From the NCBI GenBank assembly GCA_018240435.1, contig JAFEFT010000015.1, forward strand, positions 18,439 through 82,438: a DNA stretch of 64,000 nt. Reading direction: 5' to 3'. Source of the stretch: Pseudomonadota bacterium. GTDB lineage: Bacteria; Pseudomonadota; Gammaproteobacteria; Xanthomonadales; Xanthomonadaceae. The notes beneath the pieces are model-generated. The model made no database searches. It was given only the letters and a program-made list of their open reading frames with translations, and was not told the origin of the DNA. Below, in pieces: positions 19,907 through 28,965 of this stretch. The translations under genes and the position numbers were made by a program. Within the stretch, counting starts at the first letter, position 1; each line of letters starts with the position of its first letter.

Positions 19907-20167
19907 GGGCGGCTCCGGATGGGTGGCAGTGTCGATTCTGGCATGGCAGCGACGATCGGCTGCGCACCCGATGCCAGCACCCTGCTGACAGCAAGGCGCT
20001 GGCGAGCGGCCACACGCCGGGATGGCCGCGCCTGCGCCCGGCCGCGGTTTCGCGCAGGCGGCGCCAGCGGGCGCGGCACGCTCGCCCGGCAGCGGATCAC
20101 CGCTGCCTGTTCGCGATTGCCCGCTCCTGCTATGTTGCGGGCCTTGCCACCCCGCCCGGGAACACCG

Positions 20168-22189
20168 ATGTCCAGCCCCATGCCCCGCCCCGTCGTCAGT
20201 GCCGAACTGGCCGCACGCAAGGAATTCACCCTGCGCGGTTTGCTGATCGGCGTGGTCATCACCGTGGTGTTCACCGCCGCCAACGTGTTCTTCGGGCTGA
20301 AGGCGGGGCTGACCTTCTCGACCTCGATCCCGGCGGCGGTGATCTCGATGGCGATCCTGCGCGCGATGCGCGATGCCACGATGCAGGAGAACAACATCGT
20401 GCAGACGGTCGCCTCGGCGGCCGGCACGTTGTCGTCGATCATCTTCGTGCTGCCCGGGCTGGTGATGATCGGCTGGTGGCAGGGCTTCCCGTTCTGGCTG
20501 TCGTTCGGCATCTGCGCCACCGGCGGCGTGCTCGGGGTGATGTACACCATCCCGCTGCGGCGGGCGCTGGTGACGGATTCGGATCTGCCGTATCCCGAAG
20601 GCGTGGCCTGCGCCGAGGTGCTCAAGGTCGGCTCGGGCGATGCCGCGCAGGCGGCGGATTCGGTGGAATCGGGCGGCTCCGGGCTGAAGGCGGTGCTGGT
20701 CGGGACGATCACCTCGGCGGTGTTCTATGTGGTGGTGCAGACCAAGGTGTTCGCCAGCGATGTCGCGCAGTATTTCCACGTCGGCCACAAGGGCAGCGCC
20801 ACCGGTTACGACTTCAATCTTTCATTCGCGCTGTTCGCCGTGGGCCACCTCGTGGGTTTGTGGGCGGGCATGGCGATGTTGCTTGGCGCGGTCATCGGCT
20901 GGGGCGGGTTGATTCCGTATTTCACGATGCTGCACCCGGGCACCGGTGGCGCAGCGGATGTCGCGCAGGGCGCATGGAGCACCTATGTACGCTTCGTCGG
21001 TGCCGGCACGATTGGCGTAGCGGCGATCTGGACGCTGGCCAAGCTGGTCAAGCCAGTCATCAGCGGCCTGACCAGCGCGATGGCGTCGTCGAAACTACGC
21101 AAGCAGGGCCAGGCGCACACCCTGGCGCGCACCGAACACGACATGCCGATGGGTACGGTCGGCCTGATTTCGCTGGCCTGTCTGATTCCGGTCGGCTGGC
21201 TGCTGTGGCATTTCGCGCAGACCAGCGGCCTGGGCTCGCAGGCGTGGCTGCTCACCCTCGGCGGCGTGCTGTTCGTGATCGTGCTGAGTTTTCTGGTGTC
21301 CACCGTCTGCGGCTACATGGCCGGCCTGATCGGATCGTCGAACAGCCCGCTGTCGGGCATCGGCATCCTCGTCGTCGTCGTCGCTGCACTGATGCTGGTG
21401 CTCGGCGTCAAGGCGATGGTGCCGGCCGATGCCGGCAAGGCGCTGGTGGCGTTCGCGTTGTTCATCACCTCGATCGTGTTCGCGGTGGCCTCGATCGCCA
21501 ACAACAACCTGCAGGATCTGAAAACCGGCCAGCTCGTCGATGCCACGCCATCCTTGCAGCAATGGGCGCTGGTGATCGGCGTGATCGCCGGCGCGGCGGT
21601 GATCCCGCCGGTGCTCAACTTGCTGTATCACAGCTACGGCTTCGTCGGCGCTCCCGGTGCCGATCCGGCCAAGGCCCTGGCCGCCCCGCAGGCCGGACTG
21701 ATTTCGGCGCTGGCACAGGGCGTGATTCAGAACAGCATCGACTGGAAGCTGATCGGCGGCGGCGCGATCATCGGCGTGGCGGTGATCGTGCTCGACGAGA
21801 TCCTCGGCAAGACCTGCAAGACCGCCCGGCTGGCGCCGCTGGCGGTCGGGCTGGGCATTTACCTGCCGACTTCGACGACGTTGATGGTGGTGGCGGGCGC
21901 ATTGATCGGCGCCGGGTTCGACCACTTCGCCGAACGTCGCAGCGCCAAGCCCGAAGCGACCAAGCAACTGGGCGTGCTGCTGGCCTCGGGCATGATCGTC
22001 GGCGAGAGCCTGCTGGCGGTGATCGTCGCGGCGATCGTGGCGTTCTCCGGTAACGGCTCGCCACTGGCGCTGGTCGGCGAGGGTTTCGGCGACATGGCCG
22101 AATGGATCGGCGGGGTTGCCTTCGTGATTTCGCTCGCACTGCTGTATCGCTGGGTGGGGCGGCTGGGCAGCGCAATCCGCGGCGCCTGA
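20168..22189 (+). CDS. OPT-family oligopeptide transporter
   Basis: A 673-residue inner-membrane protein with about 15-16 hydrophobic segments. The start TLRGLLIGVVITVVFTAANVFFGLKAGLT and the motif SIPAAVISMA are hallmarks of the bacterial OPT family. Further typical parts are the NNIVQTVASAAGTLSS loop, LVTDSDLPYPEGVACAEVL, and the late NSIDWKLIGGGAIIG and YLPTSTT segments. These carriers import oligopeptides or metal-chelator complexes by proton symport. The substrate is not known here. The ATG before SSPMPRPVVSAELAARKE was taken, with a second Met four codons on. The DNA between this gene and the small gene on the other strand has no further frame that looks coding. Confidence 0.9.
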   Translation: MSSPMPRPVVSAELAARKEFTLRGLLIGVVITVVFTAANVFFGLKAGLTFSTSIPAAVISMAILRAMRDATMQENNIVQTVASAAGTLSSIIFVLPGLVMIGWWQGFPFWLSFGICATGGVLGVMYTIPLRRALVTDSDLPYPEGVACAEVLKVGSGDAAQAADSVESGGSGLKAVLVGTITSAVFYVVVQTKVFASDVAQYFHVGHKGSATGYDFNLSFALFAVGHLVGLWAGMAMLLGAVIGWGGLIPYFTMLHPGTGGAADVAQGAWSTYVRFVGAGTIGVAAIWTLAKLVKPVISGLTSAMASSKLRKQGQAHTLARTEHDMPMGTVGLISLACLIPVGWLLWHFAQTSGLGSQAWLLTLGGVLFVIVLSFLVSTVCGYMAGLIGSSNSPLSGIGILVVVVAALMLVLGVKAMVPADAGKALVAFALFITSIVFAVASIANNNLQDLKTGQLVDATPSLQQWALVIGVIAGAAVIPPVLNLLYHSYGFVGAPGADPAKALAAPQAGLISALAQGVIQNSIDWKLIGGGAIIGVAVIVLDEILGKTCKTARLAPLAVGLGIYLPTSTTLMVVAGALIGAGFDHFAERRSAKPEATKQLGVLLASGMIVGESLLAVIVAAIVAFSGNGSPLALVGEGFGDMAEWIGGVAFVISLALLYRWVGRLGSAIRGA

Positions 22190-22288
22190 TCGCACTGGCA
22201 ACGGCCCGGCGGCGCACGGCACAGCCATTTCCGGCACGCACGGGCTGCTACACTCGGCGCATCCGGCACGGTTCCAAGGGGGCCGTCG

Positions 22289-24499
22289 ATGACGGCAGAC
22301 GATTCGCCGAAGGCCGATGATTTCCTGCGCGAACTGCTGCGCGCGCACGACATGCTCGATCTTGCCCGGATCGCGGTGCGGCAGTTGCACGCGCTGGGCT
22401 GCCACCGCGTGCAAGTGGCGTGGAATTCCGAACACGACCACGAAGGCAACGCCCGCACCTTCCCGCACGGGGTGATCCACCCGGTGGTGGCGGCACTGCT
22501 GGCGAGTGCGCGCCGGCAAGGCGAAGCCGGGCGGCGGATCGCCACCGACGAGCACGACGACTGCGCCTGCCTGCTCAGCGACGATGGCCGGCAATGGGCG
22601 GCCCTGGTCTACGGCTGCACCGAGGCGACACGGGCCGCGCCGGAATGGCCGCAACGCTGGCAGCAGGCGATCGACCTGCTCGCCGCGCGCAGCGACGAGC
22701 TGCTCGAAACCGAGCGCCTGCGTGGACAGATCGAGCGCCTGCAACGTGCCGAACGGCTGCAGCGATCGCTGTTCGCGATCAGCGATTGCGCCAGCTCCGA
22801 CCGCCCCACCGCCGAGGTGCTGCTCGAATTGCACCAGATCGTCGGGCGCCTGATGTACGCCCGCAACTTCTTCATCGTCCGCTACCAGCGCGCGCCGGAG
22901 ACGATGCAGTTCGTCTATTTCGCCGACAGCCTCGACCGCAATCGGCGCGACCCGGACACGATCATCCCGGCGGCGACGCTCGGCAACTCGCTGACGCTGG
23001 CGATGTTGCGCCAGGGCTTGCCGCTGCATGGCTCGGGCAATGCCCTGCGCGAGCAGCTCAAGCTGCCGCGCGACGAGCGCATCGGCCCGCGCAGCGAAGA
23101 CTGGCTGGGGGTGCCGATGATCGATCACGGCCAGGTGCGCGGTGCGGTGGTGGTGCAAAGCTACGAGCCGGCGATCCGCTACAGCTACGACGACCAGACG
23201 CTGCTGGCCTACCTCGCGCAAAACATCATGACGGCGCTGGCACGACGCGAAGCGGCGCAGGAACTGGAGCGGCGCGTCGTCGAACGCACGGCCGCGCTGA
23301 CCGCCGAAGTCGCCGAGCGGCAGCGCGGCGAACGCTTGCAGGCGGCGTTGTTCCAGATCGCCGAGGTCGCCACCAGCGACGGGTCGATGGAATCGTTCTA
23401 CCGCACCATCCATCGCATCGTCGGCGAACTGCTGGATGCCCGCAATTTCTTCATCGCACTGCTCTCCGACGATGGCAGCGAACTGCACTTCCCGTTCGTC
23501 GTCGACGAGTTCCATCAAACCGTCGAATCGCGCAAGGTCGGGCGCGGCCTGAGCGAATTCGTGATCGGTCGCGGCCGCCCGTTGCTGCTCGATGCCGGCA
23601 TGTTCGCGCAGCTGGCCGCCAGCGACGAAGTGGAGTGGATCGGCGCCGTCGCCAGCAGCTGGCTGGGCGTGCCGCTGATCCGCGAAGGCAGCGCGATCGG
23701 CCTGATCGCGGTGCAAAGCTATGCCCCCGACCACAGCTACACGGCGCGCGACGAGGAACTGCTCGGCTTCGTCAGCCGCCACATCGCCAACGCCCTGGAA
23801 CACCGGCGCAACGCGCAATCGCTGCGCGCGGCCAACCTGCGCCTGGAGCGTGCCAGCCGTACCGATCCGCTGACCGGCCTGCACAACCGCCGTTATCTCG
23901 GCGGTCAGGTGCCGCACGATCTGGCCTGGTACGAACGCGAACGGCAGCGCCACCACGGCGACGACCTGCGACTGGTGTTCGCCGTGGTCGACATCGACCA
24001 TTTCAAGCGCATCAACGACCACCACGGGCACGGCGCCGGCGACCGTGTCCTGCAATCATTCGCCGCGGTGCTGACCGCGCTGGTGCAAAGCGGCGACTAT
24101 GTCGTGCGTTGGGGCGGCGAGGAGTTCCTGCTGGTGTTCCGGCCGATGCGGATGGGCGACGTTGCCGCCCTCGGCGAACGCATCCGCAGCCGCGTCGCCG
24201 AGCACGCGATGGAAGCCGGCGAGGAGATGAAGCTGGCACTGACTTGCTCGATCGGGCTGGCCGAGCACCCCGGATTTCCCGCGACGCCCGAAGCGCCGGG
24301 CTGGGAGCAGACCGTGGAAATGGCCGACGCCGCGCTGTACTGGGTGAAAAACCACGGTCGCAACGGCTGGGCCATCTTGCGCCCACGCCCCGACGCCAAG
24401 CGCGGCGAGGTGATGGATGCCTTGCGCGCCGGCTCGCAGGCACTGCTCGACAACCCGAATCTGGAGATCATCAGCGACCGCGAAACGGGCGCGCCTTGA
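22289..24499 (+). CDS. GAF-GAF diguanylate cyclase
   Basis: A 736-residue cytosolic protein. Two GAF-like domains lie at about residues 150-320 and 350-520 (LLDARNFFIALLSDDG and SWLGVPLI are typical segments), and a GGDEF domain occupies about 535-710. The catalytic motif is GGEEF at residues 609-613, preceded by DIDHFKRINDHHGHGAGD. The inhibitory-site position five residues before reads QSGD and not RxxD, so product inhibition at that site is probably lost. It is clearly a paralogue of the GGDEF-EAL protein at 12662-15592. They share the GLMYA/RLMYARNFF and VRGxVVVQSY segments, but the EAL half is missing here. It follows the OPT gene at 99 bases. Confidence 0.92.
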   Translation: MTADDSPKADDFLRELLRAHDMLDLARIAVRQLHALGCHRVQVAWNSEHDHEGNARTFPHGVIHPVVAALLASARRQGEAGRRIATDEHDDCACLLSDDGRQWAALVYGCTEATRAAPEWPQRWQQAIDLLAARSDELLETERLRGQIERLQRAERLQRSLFAISDCASSDRPTAEVLLELHQIVGRLMYARNFFIVRYQRAPETMQFVYFADSLDRNRRDPDTIIPAATLGNSLTLAMLRQGLPLHGSGNALREQLKLPRDERIGPRSEDWLGVPMIDHGQVRGAVVVQSYEPAIRYSYDDQTLLAYLAQNIMTALARREAAQELERRVVERTAALTAEVAERQRGERLQAALFQIAEVATSDGSMESFYRTIHRIVGELLDARNFFIALLSDDGSELHFPFVVDEFHQTVESRKVGRGLSEFVIGRGRPLLLDAGMFAQLAASDEVEWIGAVASSWLGVPLIREGSAIGLIAVQSYAPDHSYTARDEELLGFVSRHIANALEHRRNAQSLRAANLRLERASRTDPLTGLHNRRYLGGQVPHDLAWYERERQRHHGDDLRLVFAVVDIDHFKRINDHHGHGAGDRVLQSFAAVLTALVQSGDYVVRWGGEEFLLVFRPMRMGDVAALGERIRSRVAEHAMEAGEEMKLALTCSIGLAEHPGFPATPEAPGWEQTVEMADAALYWVKNHGRNGWAILRPRPDAKRGEVMDALRAGSQALLDNPNLEIISDRETGAP

Positions 24500-24592
24500 C
24501 CACGGCCACGCCGGCCGCGGCCACCACGTCGGCGGGCCGTCGGTCGGTCGGGTATGCTGGAAGGCTTGTGTGTCCGTCCACGTCTGCAACCG

Positions 24593-26035
24593 ATGCCTGA
24601 TCCAGAAGACCGTCCTGTTCGGCGCCGGCCGCCAGCGGTTCGCCGCTGCGCGCTGACGGCGACCGCCATCGCCGGCATTGGCGCCTGCGCGGCGGCGATG
24701 GCAGGCGTCGGCGGCGAAGCGGCCAGCACCGGCACGCCGCTGGGCATGGCGGCACTGGCCGCGTTCGCGGTCGCGTGCCTGCTGGTGGCGCTGGAAGACC
24801 ATATCGGCCTGCGCAAGTCCAAGCCGATGCTGCTGGCGGCAACCGCGATCTGGGGCGCCATCGCCTGGGCGGCACAGGGCGACCCGCAGCGGGCGCAGGC
24901 GGTCAGCGCCGCCTTCGAGCGCAGTTTTCTGGAATTTTCCGAGCTGTTCTTTTTTCTCGTCGCTTCCACTGCCTTCGTCGAAGCGCTGGCCGAGCGTGGC
25001 GTATTCGACGTGCTGCGGGTGGCGTTGATCCGCCGCGGCTGGAGCTGGCGTGGGCTGTTCTGGATCACCGGCGCGCTGGCGTTCGCACTGTCGAGCGTGC
25101 TCAACAACATGACCACGGCACTGGTGATGGCCGCGGTGGTGCTTGCCCTCGGCGCCGGCCAGCCGCGCTTCGTGGCGATGGCCTGCATCAATATCGTCGT
25201 CGCCGCCAATGCCGGCGGCGCCTGGTGCGCGTTCGGCGATGTCACCACGCTGATGGTGTGGCAAGCCGGCCACGCCGGCTTCTTCGACTTCTTCGCGCTG
25301 CTGCCGCCGGCACTGGTGAGCTGGCTGCTGCCGGCGGCATTGATGCACCCGGCACTGCCATCGGGCCAGCCGCAGGCCGCTGCCTGCACGGCGCACTGCA
25401 AGCCCGGCACGCTGGCGATGGTCGTGGTGTTCGCGCTGACCATTGCCCTCACCGTCGCGTGCGTGCAGTTGCTGGCGCTGCCGCCGATGTTCGGAATGCT
25501 CGCCGGGCTGGCGCTGCTGCAAATGCTGTCGTGGCGGATCGGCCGGCGCGAAGCGACATCGACCGCTGCCGATGTGCCCGCCGAGCCGCACGACATCTTC
25601 CGCCTGCTCGCCCGCAACGATTGGGACACGCTGCTGTTCTTCGGCGGCGTGCTGCTCGCCGTCGGCGGTCTGGCCGAGCTGGGCTGGATCGAACTGCTGG
25701 CCGCTTCCACCTACGGGCAGATGCCGCCGGCGCTGGCCACCAGCCTGCTCGGCGCCAGTTCGGCGCTGATCGACAACATCCCGGTGATGTCGGCGGTGCT
25801 GCACATGGCGCCGCCGCTCGATCGCAGCGGCTGGCTGCTGGCGACGCTGGCCTGCGGCGTCGGCGGCAGTTTGTTGTCCATCGGATCGGCCGCCGGCATC
25901 GCCCTGATGGGCGTCGCCCGCGGCAGCTACACCTTCACCCGCCACCTGCGCTGGAGCTGGGCGATCGCGCTCGGCTATGTCGCCAGCGTGGCCCTCCACC
26001 TGCTGTTCGCCCTGCCGCACGGTTCCGCGCCATGA
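24593..26035 (+). CDS. NhaD-type sodium/proton antiporter
   Basis: A 480-residue membrane protein of the ion transporter superfamily with about 12-13 helices. The repeated Asn motifs SSVLNNMTTALVM and GASSALIDNIPVMSAVLHM are the two discontinuous-helix signatures of NhaD proteins. EFSELFFFLVASTAFVEAL is a further hallmark. NhaD exports Na+ or Li+ in exchange for protons at alkaline pH. The start is uncertain. The ATG before PDPEDRPVRRR was chosen because it leaves a short Arg-rich lead before helix 1, and another in-frame ATG lies 13 codons upstream. The stop overlaps the next gene by four bases. Confidence 0.87.
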   Translation: MPDPEDRPVRRRPPAVRRCALTATAIAGIGACAAAMAGVGGEAASTGTPLGMAALAAFAVACLLVALEDHIGLRKSKPMLLAATAIWGAIAWAAQGDPQRAQAVSAAFERSFLEFSELFFFLVASTAFVEALAERGVFDVLRVALIRRGWSWRGLFWITGALAFALSSVLNNMTTALVMAAVVLALGAGQPRFVAMACINIVVAANAGGAWCAFGDVTTLMVWQAGHAGFFDFFALLPPALVSWLLPAALMHPALPSGQPQAAACTAHCKPGTLAMVVVFALTIALTVACVQLLALPPMFGMLAGLALLQMLSWRIGRREATSTAADVPAEPHDIFRLLARNDWDTLLFFGGVLLAVGGLAELGWIELLAASTYGQMPPALATSLLGASSALIDNIPVMSAVLHMAPPLDRSGWLLATLACGVGGSLLSIGSAAGIALMGVARGSYTFTRHLRWSWAIALGYVASVALHLLFALPHGSAP

Positions 26036-27351
26036 CCCGCATCTTCATCGTCTTCCTGCTGGTCGTGTTCAACGGCTTTTTCGCCTTGTCGGAATTGGCG
26101 GTGATGACCTCACGCCGCAGCCGCCTGCGGCAAATGGCGCAGTCCAGCCGACGCGCCGCCAAGGCCTTGCAGATGGCCGAGCATCCGGAGAGCTTCCTGT
26201 CGGCGGTGCAATTGTGGATCACCCTGCTCGGCCTGCTCACCGGATACGTCGGTGGCGAATCGATCGGCGAGAAAATCGACGAGCCGCTGGCACAGGCATT
26301 TCCCGCGCTCGCCGCCTACGCGCACGGCATCGGCCTGGCCTTCGGCTTCGTGGTGATGGTGTTTCTGTACGGCGTGATCGGCGAGCTGGTGCCCAAACGC
26401 ATCGCCACCCTGGCGCCGGAAAAACTCGCCGCCCACGTCGCCTACCCGATGCACTGGCTGGCTACCATCGCCAAGCCGGGCGTGCTGCTGCTGGCCCTGT
26501 GCACGCGCGTGCTGCTGCGCGCGTTCGGGCTGGGCAAGATCGCCCACGAACGGGTCAGTACCGAGGAGATCCGGCTGCTGGTCAGCGAGGGCCACGAACA
26601 AGGCGCGATCGACGAGGACGAGCGCAACATGATGCATCGCGTGTTGCGCCTGGGTGATCGCAACGCCGGCAGCCTGATGACGCCGCGCACGCAGATCGCC
26701 TGGCTCGACGCCACCGCGCCGATCGAGGAAAACCTGACGACGATGCGCGAGACCGGGTTCTCGCAATATCCGGTCTATCGCGACAACGACAGCGACGTGA
26801 TCGGCGTGCTGGAGATGAAGACGTTGGCCATGCATCTGGCGGCAAGGGAACAGATCGACCTGTTCGCGCAATTGCAAAAGCCGGTGTTCGTCGCCGAATC
26901 CACCCGTCCGCTGGCGTTGCTGGAGATCTTCCGCGACGAGCAACAGACCTTGGCACTGGTGGTCGACGAGTACGGCGAAATCCAGGGGCTGGTCACGCTC
27001 GAAGACTTGATGGGCGCGGTGATCGGCCGCCTGCAATCGGTCGAGACCAGCGACCCGGACGACATGCCGGTGGTGCGCCGCGAAGACGGCTCGTGGCTGG
27101 TCGATGGCGGGCTGGCGATGGACGACCTGCACGAACTGCTGACCATCCCGGTCACCGCCGACGACGCCGATCAGGATTTCAACACGCTCGCCGGCATGGT
27201 CATCGACCACTTCGGCCGCATTCCCCACCCCGGCGAACACTTCGTCTGGCGCGACGTCCGCATCGAAGTGGTCGATCTGGACGGCGCACGCGTCGACAAG
27301 CTGCTGGTCAGCCGCATCCCGGCGCCAAGCAGTGAGGACGAAGGGGGATGA
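26032..27351 (+). CDS. CorC/HlyC-type (CNNM/DUF21) membrane protein
   Basis: A 439-residue protein with an N-terminal DUF21 membrane domain (residues about 1-180, four helices, FFALSELAVMTSRR and VIGELVPKRIAT). Two CBS domains follow at about 205-330, with MTPRTQIAWLD and VVDEYGEIQGLVTLEDLMGAVIG, and a CorC/HlyC C-terminal domain at about 350-430 (WLVDGGLAMDDLHELL and FNTLAGMVIDHFG). The family takes part in magnesium or cobalt transport in the inner membrane and was formerly called hemolysin-like. The ATGA overlap with the antiporter gene supports the start and an operon. Calling it a hemolysin would be misleading. Confidence 0.92.
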   Translation: MTRIFIVFLLVVFNGFFALSELAVMTSRRSRLRQMAQSSRRAAKALQMAEHPESFLSAVQLWITLLGLLTGYVGGESIGEKIDEPLAQAFPALAAYAHGIGLAFGFVVMVFLYGVIGELVPKRIATLAPEKLAAHVAYPMHWLATIAKPGVLLLALCTRVLLRAFGLGKIAHERVSTEEIRLLVSEGHEQGAIDEDERNMMHRVLRLGDRNAGSLMTPRTQIAWLDATAPIEENLTTMRETGFSQYPVYRDNDSDVIGVLEMKTLAMHLAAREQIDLFAQLQKPVFVAESTRPLALLEIFRDEQQTLALVVDEYGEIQGLVTLEDLMGAVIGRLQSVETSDPDDMPVVRREDGSWLVDGGLAMDDLHELLTIPVTADDADQDFNTLAGMVIDHFGRIPHPGEHFVWRDVRIEVVDLDGARVDKLLVSRIPAPSSEDEGG

Positions 27352-27459
27352 AGTCCGGCAGGCCTGCGCAACGCGATCCCTGACGAACGGCGGGAGACGA
27401 TCGTTCTTTCCCGCCATCGGCGACAATGAAGCTCGTTCAACCCAGCGAGGGCACGAACC

Positions 27460-28149
27460 ATGGAACTGCAAGGAAAACGCATCGCCATCACCGGCGCCTT
27501 CGGCGCACTGGGGCAAGCGATGGTGCGGTCGGCGCTGGATGCCGGCGCCCTGGTCGCGGCCATCGACCGCGCGCCCACGGCGCCGGCCGGCATCGACGGT
27601 GCCAGCGCCATCGGCGGTGTCGATCTGGCTGATGCCGATGCCGCGCGCGGCGCGATCGACGCGGCCGCGCATGCCATCGGCGGTCTCAACGGGCTGGTCA
27701 ACATCGCCGGCACCTTTCGCTGGGAAACACTGGCCGACGGCAGCCTCGACACCTGGGATCTGCTCTACCGCATCAACCTGCGCACCGCGCTGGCGACCAG
27801 CAAGGCCGCGATCACACATCTGCGCGCGGCAGGCGGCGGGCGCATCGTCAACATCGGTGCCGGCGCCGCCAGCAAGGCCGGTGCCGGCATGGGTGCCTAT
27901 GCCGCGTCGAAAGCAGGCGTCGCACGGCTGACCGAGGCGCTGGCCGAAGAACTCAAGGACGATTCGATCACCGTCAACGCGGTGCTGCCGAGCATCATCG
28001 ACACCGCCGCCAACCGCGCCGACATGCCCAAGGCCGATTTCTCGCGCTGGGTGCAGCCGGCGCAACTGGCCGCAGTGATCGTGTTCCTGCTGTCCGATCG
28101 CGCCAGCGCGGTGACCGGCGCGCTGCTGCCGGTGAGTGGAAGGGTGTGA
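27460..28149 (+). CDS. Short-chain dehydrogenase/reductase
   Basis: A 229-residue classical SDR. The cofactor site is ITGAFGALGQAM, a variant of TGxxxGxG in which the middle Gly is kept. VNIAGTF carries the conserved Asn-Ala-Gly-like element, and the active site YAASK is at about residues 147-151 with an upstream NIGAGAASK in the place of the catalytic Ser loop. AVLPSIIDTAANRADMP is the usual substrate-loop region. It reduces or oxidises an alcohol/carbonyl pair with NAD(P) in the cytosol. The substrate is unknown. The start is the ATG before ELQGKRIAITGAFG. Tandem repeats follow the stop at once. Confidence 0.88.
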   Translation: MELQGKRIAITGAFGALGQAMVRSALDAGALVAAIDRAPTAPAGIDGASAIGGVDLADADAARGAIDAAAHAIGGLNGLVNIAGTFRWETLADGSLDTWDLLYRINLRTALATSKAAITHLRAAGGGRIVNIGAGAASKAGAGMGAYAASKAGVARLTEALAEELKDDSITVNAVLPSIIDTAANRADMPKADFSRWVQPAQLAAVIVFLLSDRASAVTGALLPVSGRV

Positions 28150-28152
28150 TTC

Positions 28153-28291
28153 GGAGGACAGAGGACGGAGGACGGAGGACAGAAGGTAGTCAGTAACCAG
28201 TTGCCAGACTTGGTTCTTCGAGTTCCGAGTTCGGAGTTCGGAGTTCGGAGTTCCGAGTCCCGATTCCCGATTCCCGATTCCCGATTCCCGA
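28153..28291. repeat. Short tandem repeats after the SDR gene
   Basis: Three different simple arrays lie within 140 bases. The first, at 28153-28182, is built from GGAGGAC(A/G) units. The second, at 28222-28257, consists of GAGTTC(C/G)G units. The third, at 28258-28291, has ATTCCCG repeated every seven bases. No open frame of interest crosses them. Similar 7-8 base arrays are common between genes in xanthomonad-like genomes, which is background knowledge and not shown here. The arrays end exactly beside the first copy of the duplicated RND gene tail. Confidence 0.85.
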
Positions 28292-28292
28292 A

Positions 28293-28327
28293 CTTACGCC
28301 GGCCGCTGCACCCGGAACCATGCCGCG
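28293..28327. repeat. Direct repeat, copy 1: duplicated 3' tail of the RND gene
   Basis: 35 bases that match 28931-28965 with two visible differences, 27 of them (28296-28322) identical without interruption. Read on the minus strand the copy encodes AAWFRVQRPA and a TAA stop. The intact gene at 28932-32009 ends with the same residues and a TGA stop. This copy is therefore an extra gene tail. Together with copy 2 it brackets the DUF4160-DUF2442 module. Confidence 0.9.
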
Positions 28328-28357
28328 CCCATTCTCCGGCTCGGGTACAGTAGCGTC

Positions 28358-28597
28358 ATGGCGCCAACCATCCTTCGCCAAGGCCCGTTTCGGTTGTTCT
28401 TCTTTTCTCGGGAAGAAACGCGCATCCACGTCCACGTAGCTCATCCGCAGGGCGAAGCAAAATTCTGGCTGACCCCGACCGTGACCTTGGCAACCTCCAT
28501 CGGCCTGTCAGAGCGACAATTGAGTGACGCAGCGGCCATCGTCAAAGATCATGCTGAGGAGATTGTTCATGCATGGCGCCAACACTTCGGCAGTTGA
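28358..28597 (+). CDS. DUF4160 protein
   Basis: A 79-residue protein with RLFFFSREETRIHVHVAH, the His-rich strand typical of DUF4160, then KFWLTP and a C-terminal helix IVKDHAEEIVHAWRQHF. DUF4160 genes are usually found directly before a DUF2442 gene, as here. The pair is often listed as toxin-antitoxin-like, but activity has not been settled to my knowledge. The coding DNA is visibly richer in A/T than its neighbours, which suggests transfer. The start is the ATG following GTACAGTAGCGTC. The 3' end overlaps the next gene by 29 bases. Confidence 0.85.
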   Translation: MAPTILRQGPFRLFFFSREETRIHVHVAHPQGEAKFWLTPTVTLATSIGLSERQLSDAAAIVKDHAEEIVHAWRQHFGS

Positions 28598-28823
28598 GGT
28601 TACCCAGGTCTCGCGGAATGGCCTGTGGTTGTTGCTCGACGACGAGGAACTGCTGATCCCGTTCGAGCATTTTCCATGGTTCCGCAAGGGCTCCATCGAC
28701 GCGCTGACGCACGTCGAGCGGCCAACGCGGGATCATCTCTACTGGCCCGACCTCGACATCGACCTGTCGGTGGCCTCGATTCGCCGGCCCGAGTGCTTCC
28801 CGCTGGTGTCGCGCTCGCCCTGA
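28569..28823 (+). CDS. DUF2442 protein
   Basis: An 84-residue protein with EVTQVSRNGLWLLLDDEELLIPF and FPWFRKGSIDALTHVE followed by HLYWPDLDIDLSVASIR, the full DUF2442 pattern. The start at ATG 28569 (HGANTSAVEVT) lies inside the DUF4160 gene, so the two are translationally coupled. A start 15 codons upstream is in frame but would lie deeper inside DUF4160. The function is unknown. The pair is bracketed by the duplicated RND tail and is likely a mobile module. Confidence 0.85.
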   Translation: MHGANTSAVEVTQVSRNGLWLLLDDEELLIPFEHFPWFRKGSIDALTHVERPTRDHLYWPDLDIDLSVASIRRPECFPLVSRSP

Positions 28824-28930
28824 ATGCCGAAATGCGGCAAGCGTTATCCACGATGCAACCGCTTCTACGCGGCTCGCACCGCTGCCTGGATCGTCGGCTA
28901 CAAGGCTGGCATCCGGACCACGAGCCTCCC

Positions 28931-28965
28931 CTCACGCCGGCCGCTGCACCCGGAACCATGCTGCG
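28931..28965. repeat. Direct repeat, copy 2: 3' tail of the RND gene in place
   Basis: This copy is the genuine end of the RND permease gene on the minus strand. It matches 28293-28327 at all but two positions. The distance between the two copies is 638 bases, and the space between them holds the DUF4160-DUF2442 pair plus about 110 bases of non-coding DNA. Confidence 0.9.

Noticed and set aside
26032-27351. Hemolysin function
   Set aside because: The family was once named after hemolysins, but the DUF21-CBS-CorC/HlyC layout points to metal transport.
28222-28291. Possible CRISPR array
   Set aside because: The units are 7-8 bases and contiguous with no spacers, and no cas genes are present. 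No CRISPR array is seen anywhere in the window.
28844-28852. TTATCCACG, similar to a DnaA box
   Set aside because: It is a single near-match without neighbouring boxes, A/T-rich unwinding region or replication genes. Chance is likely.
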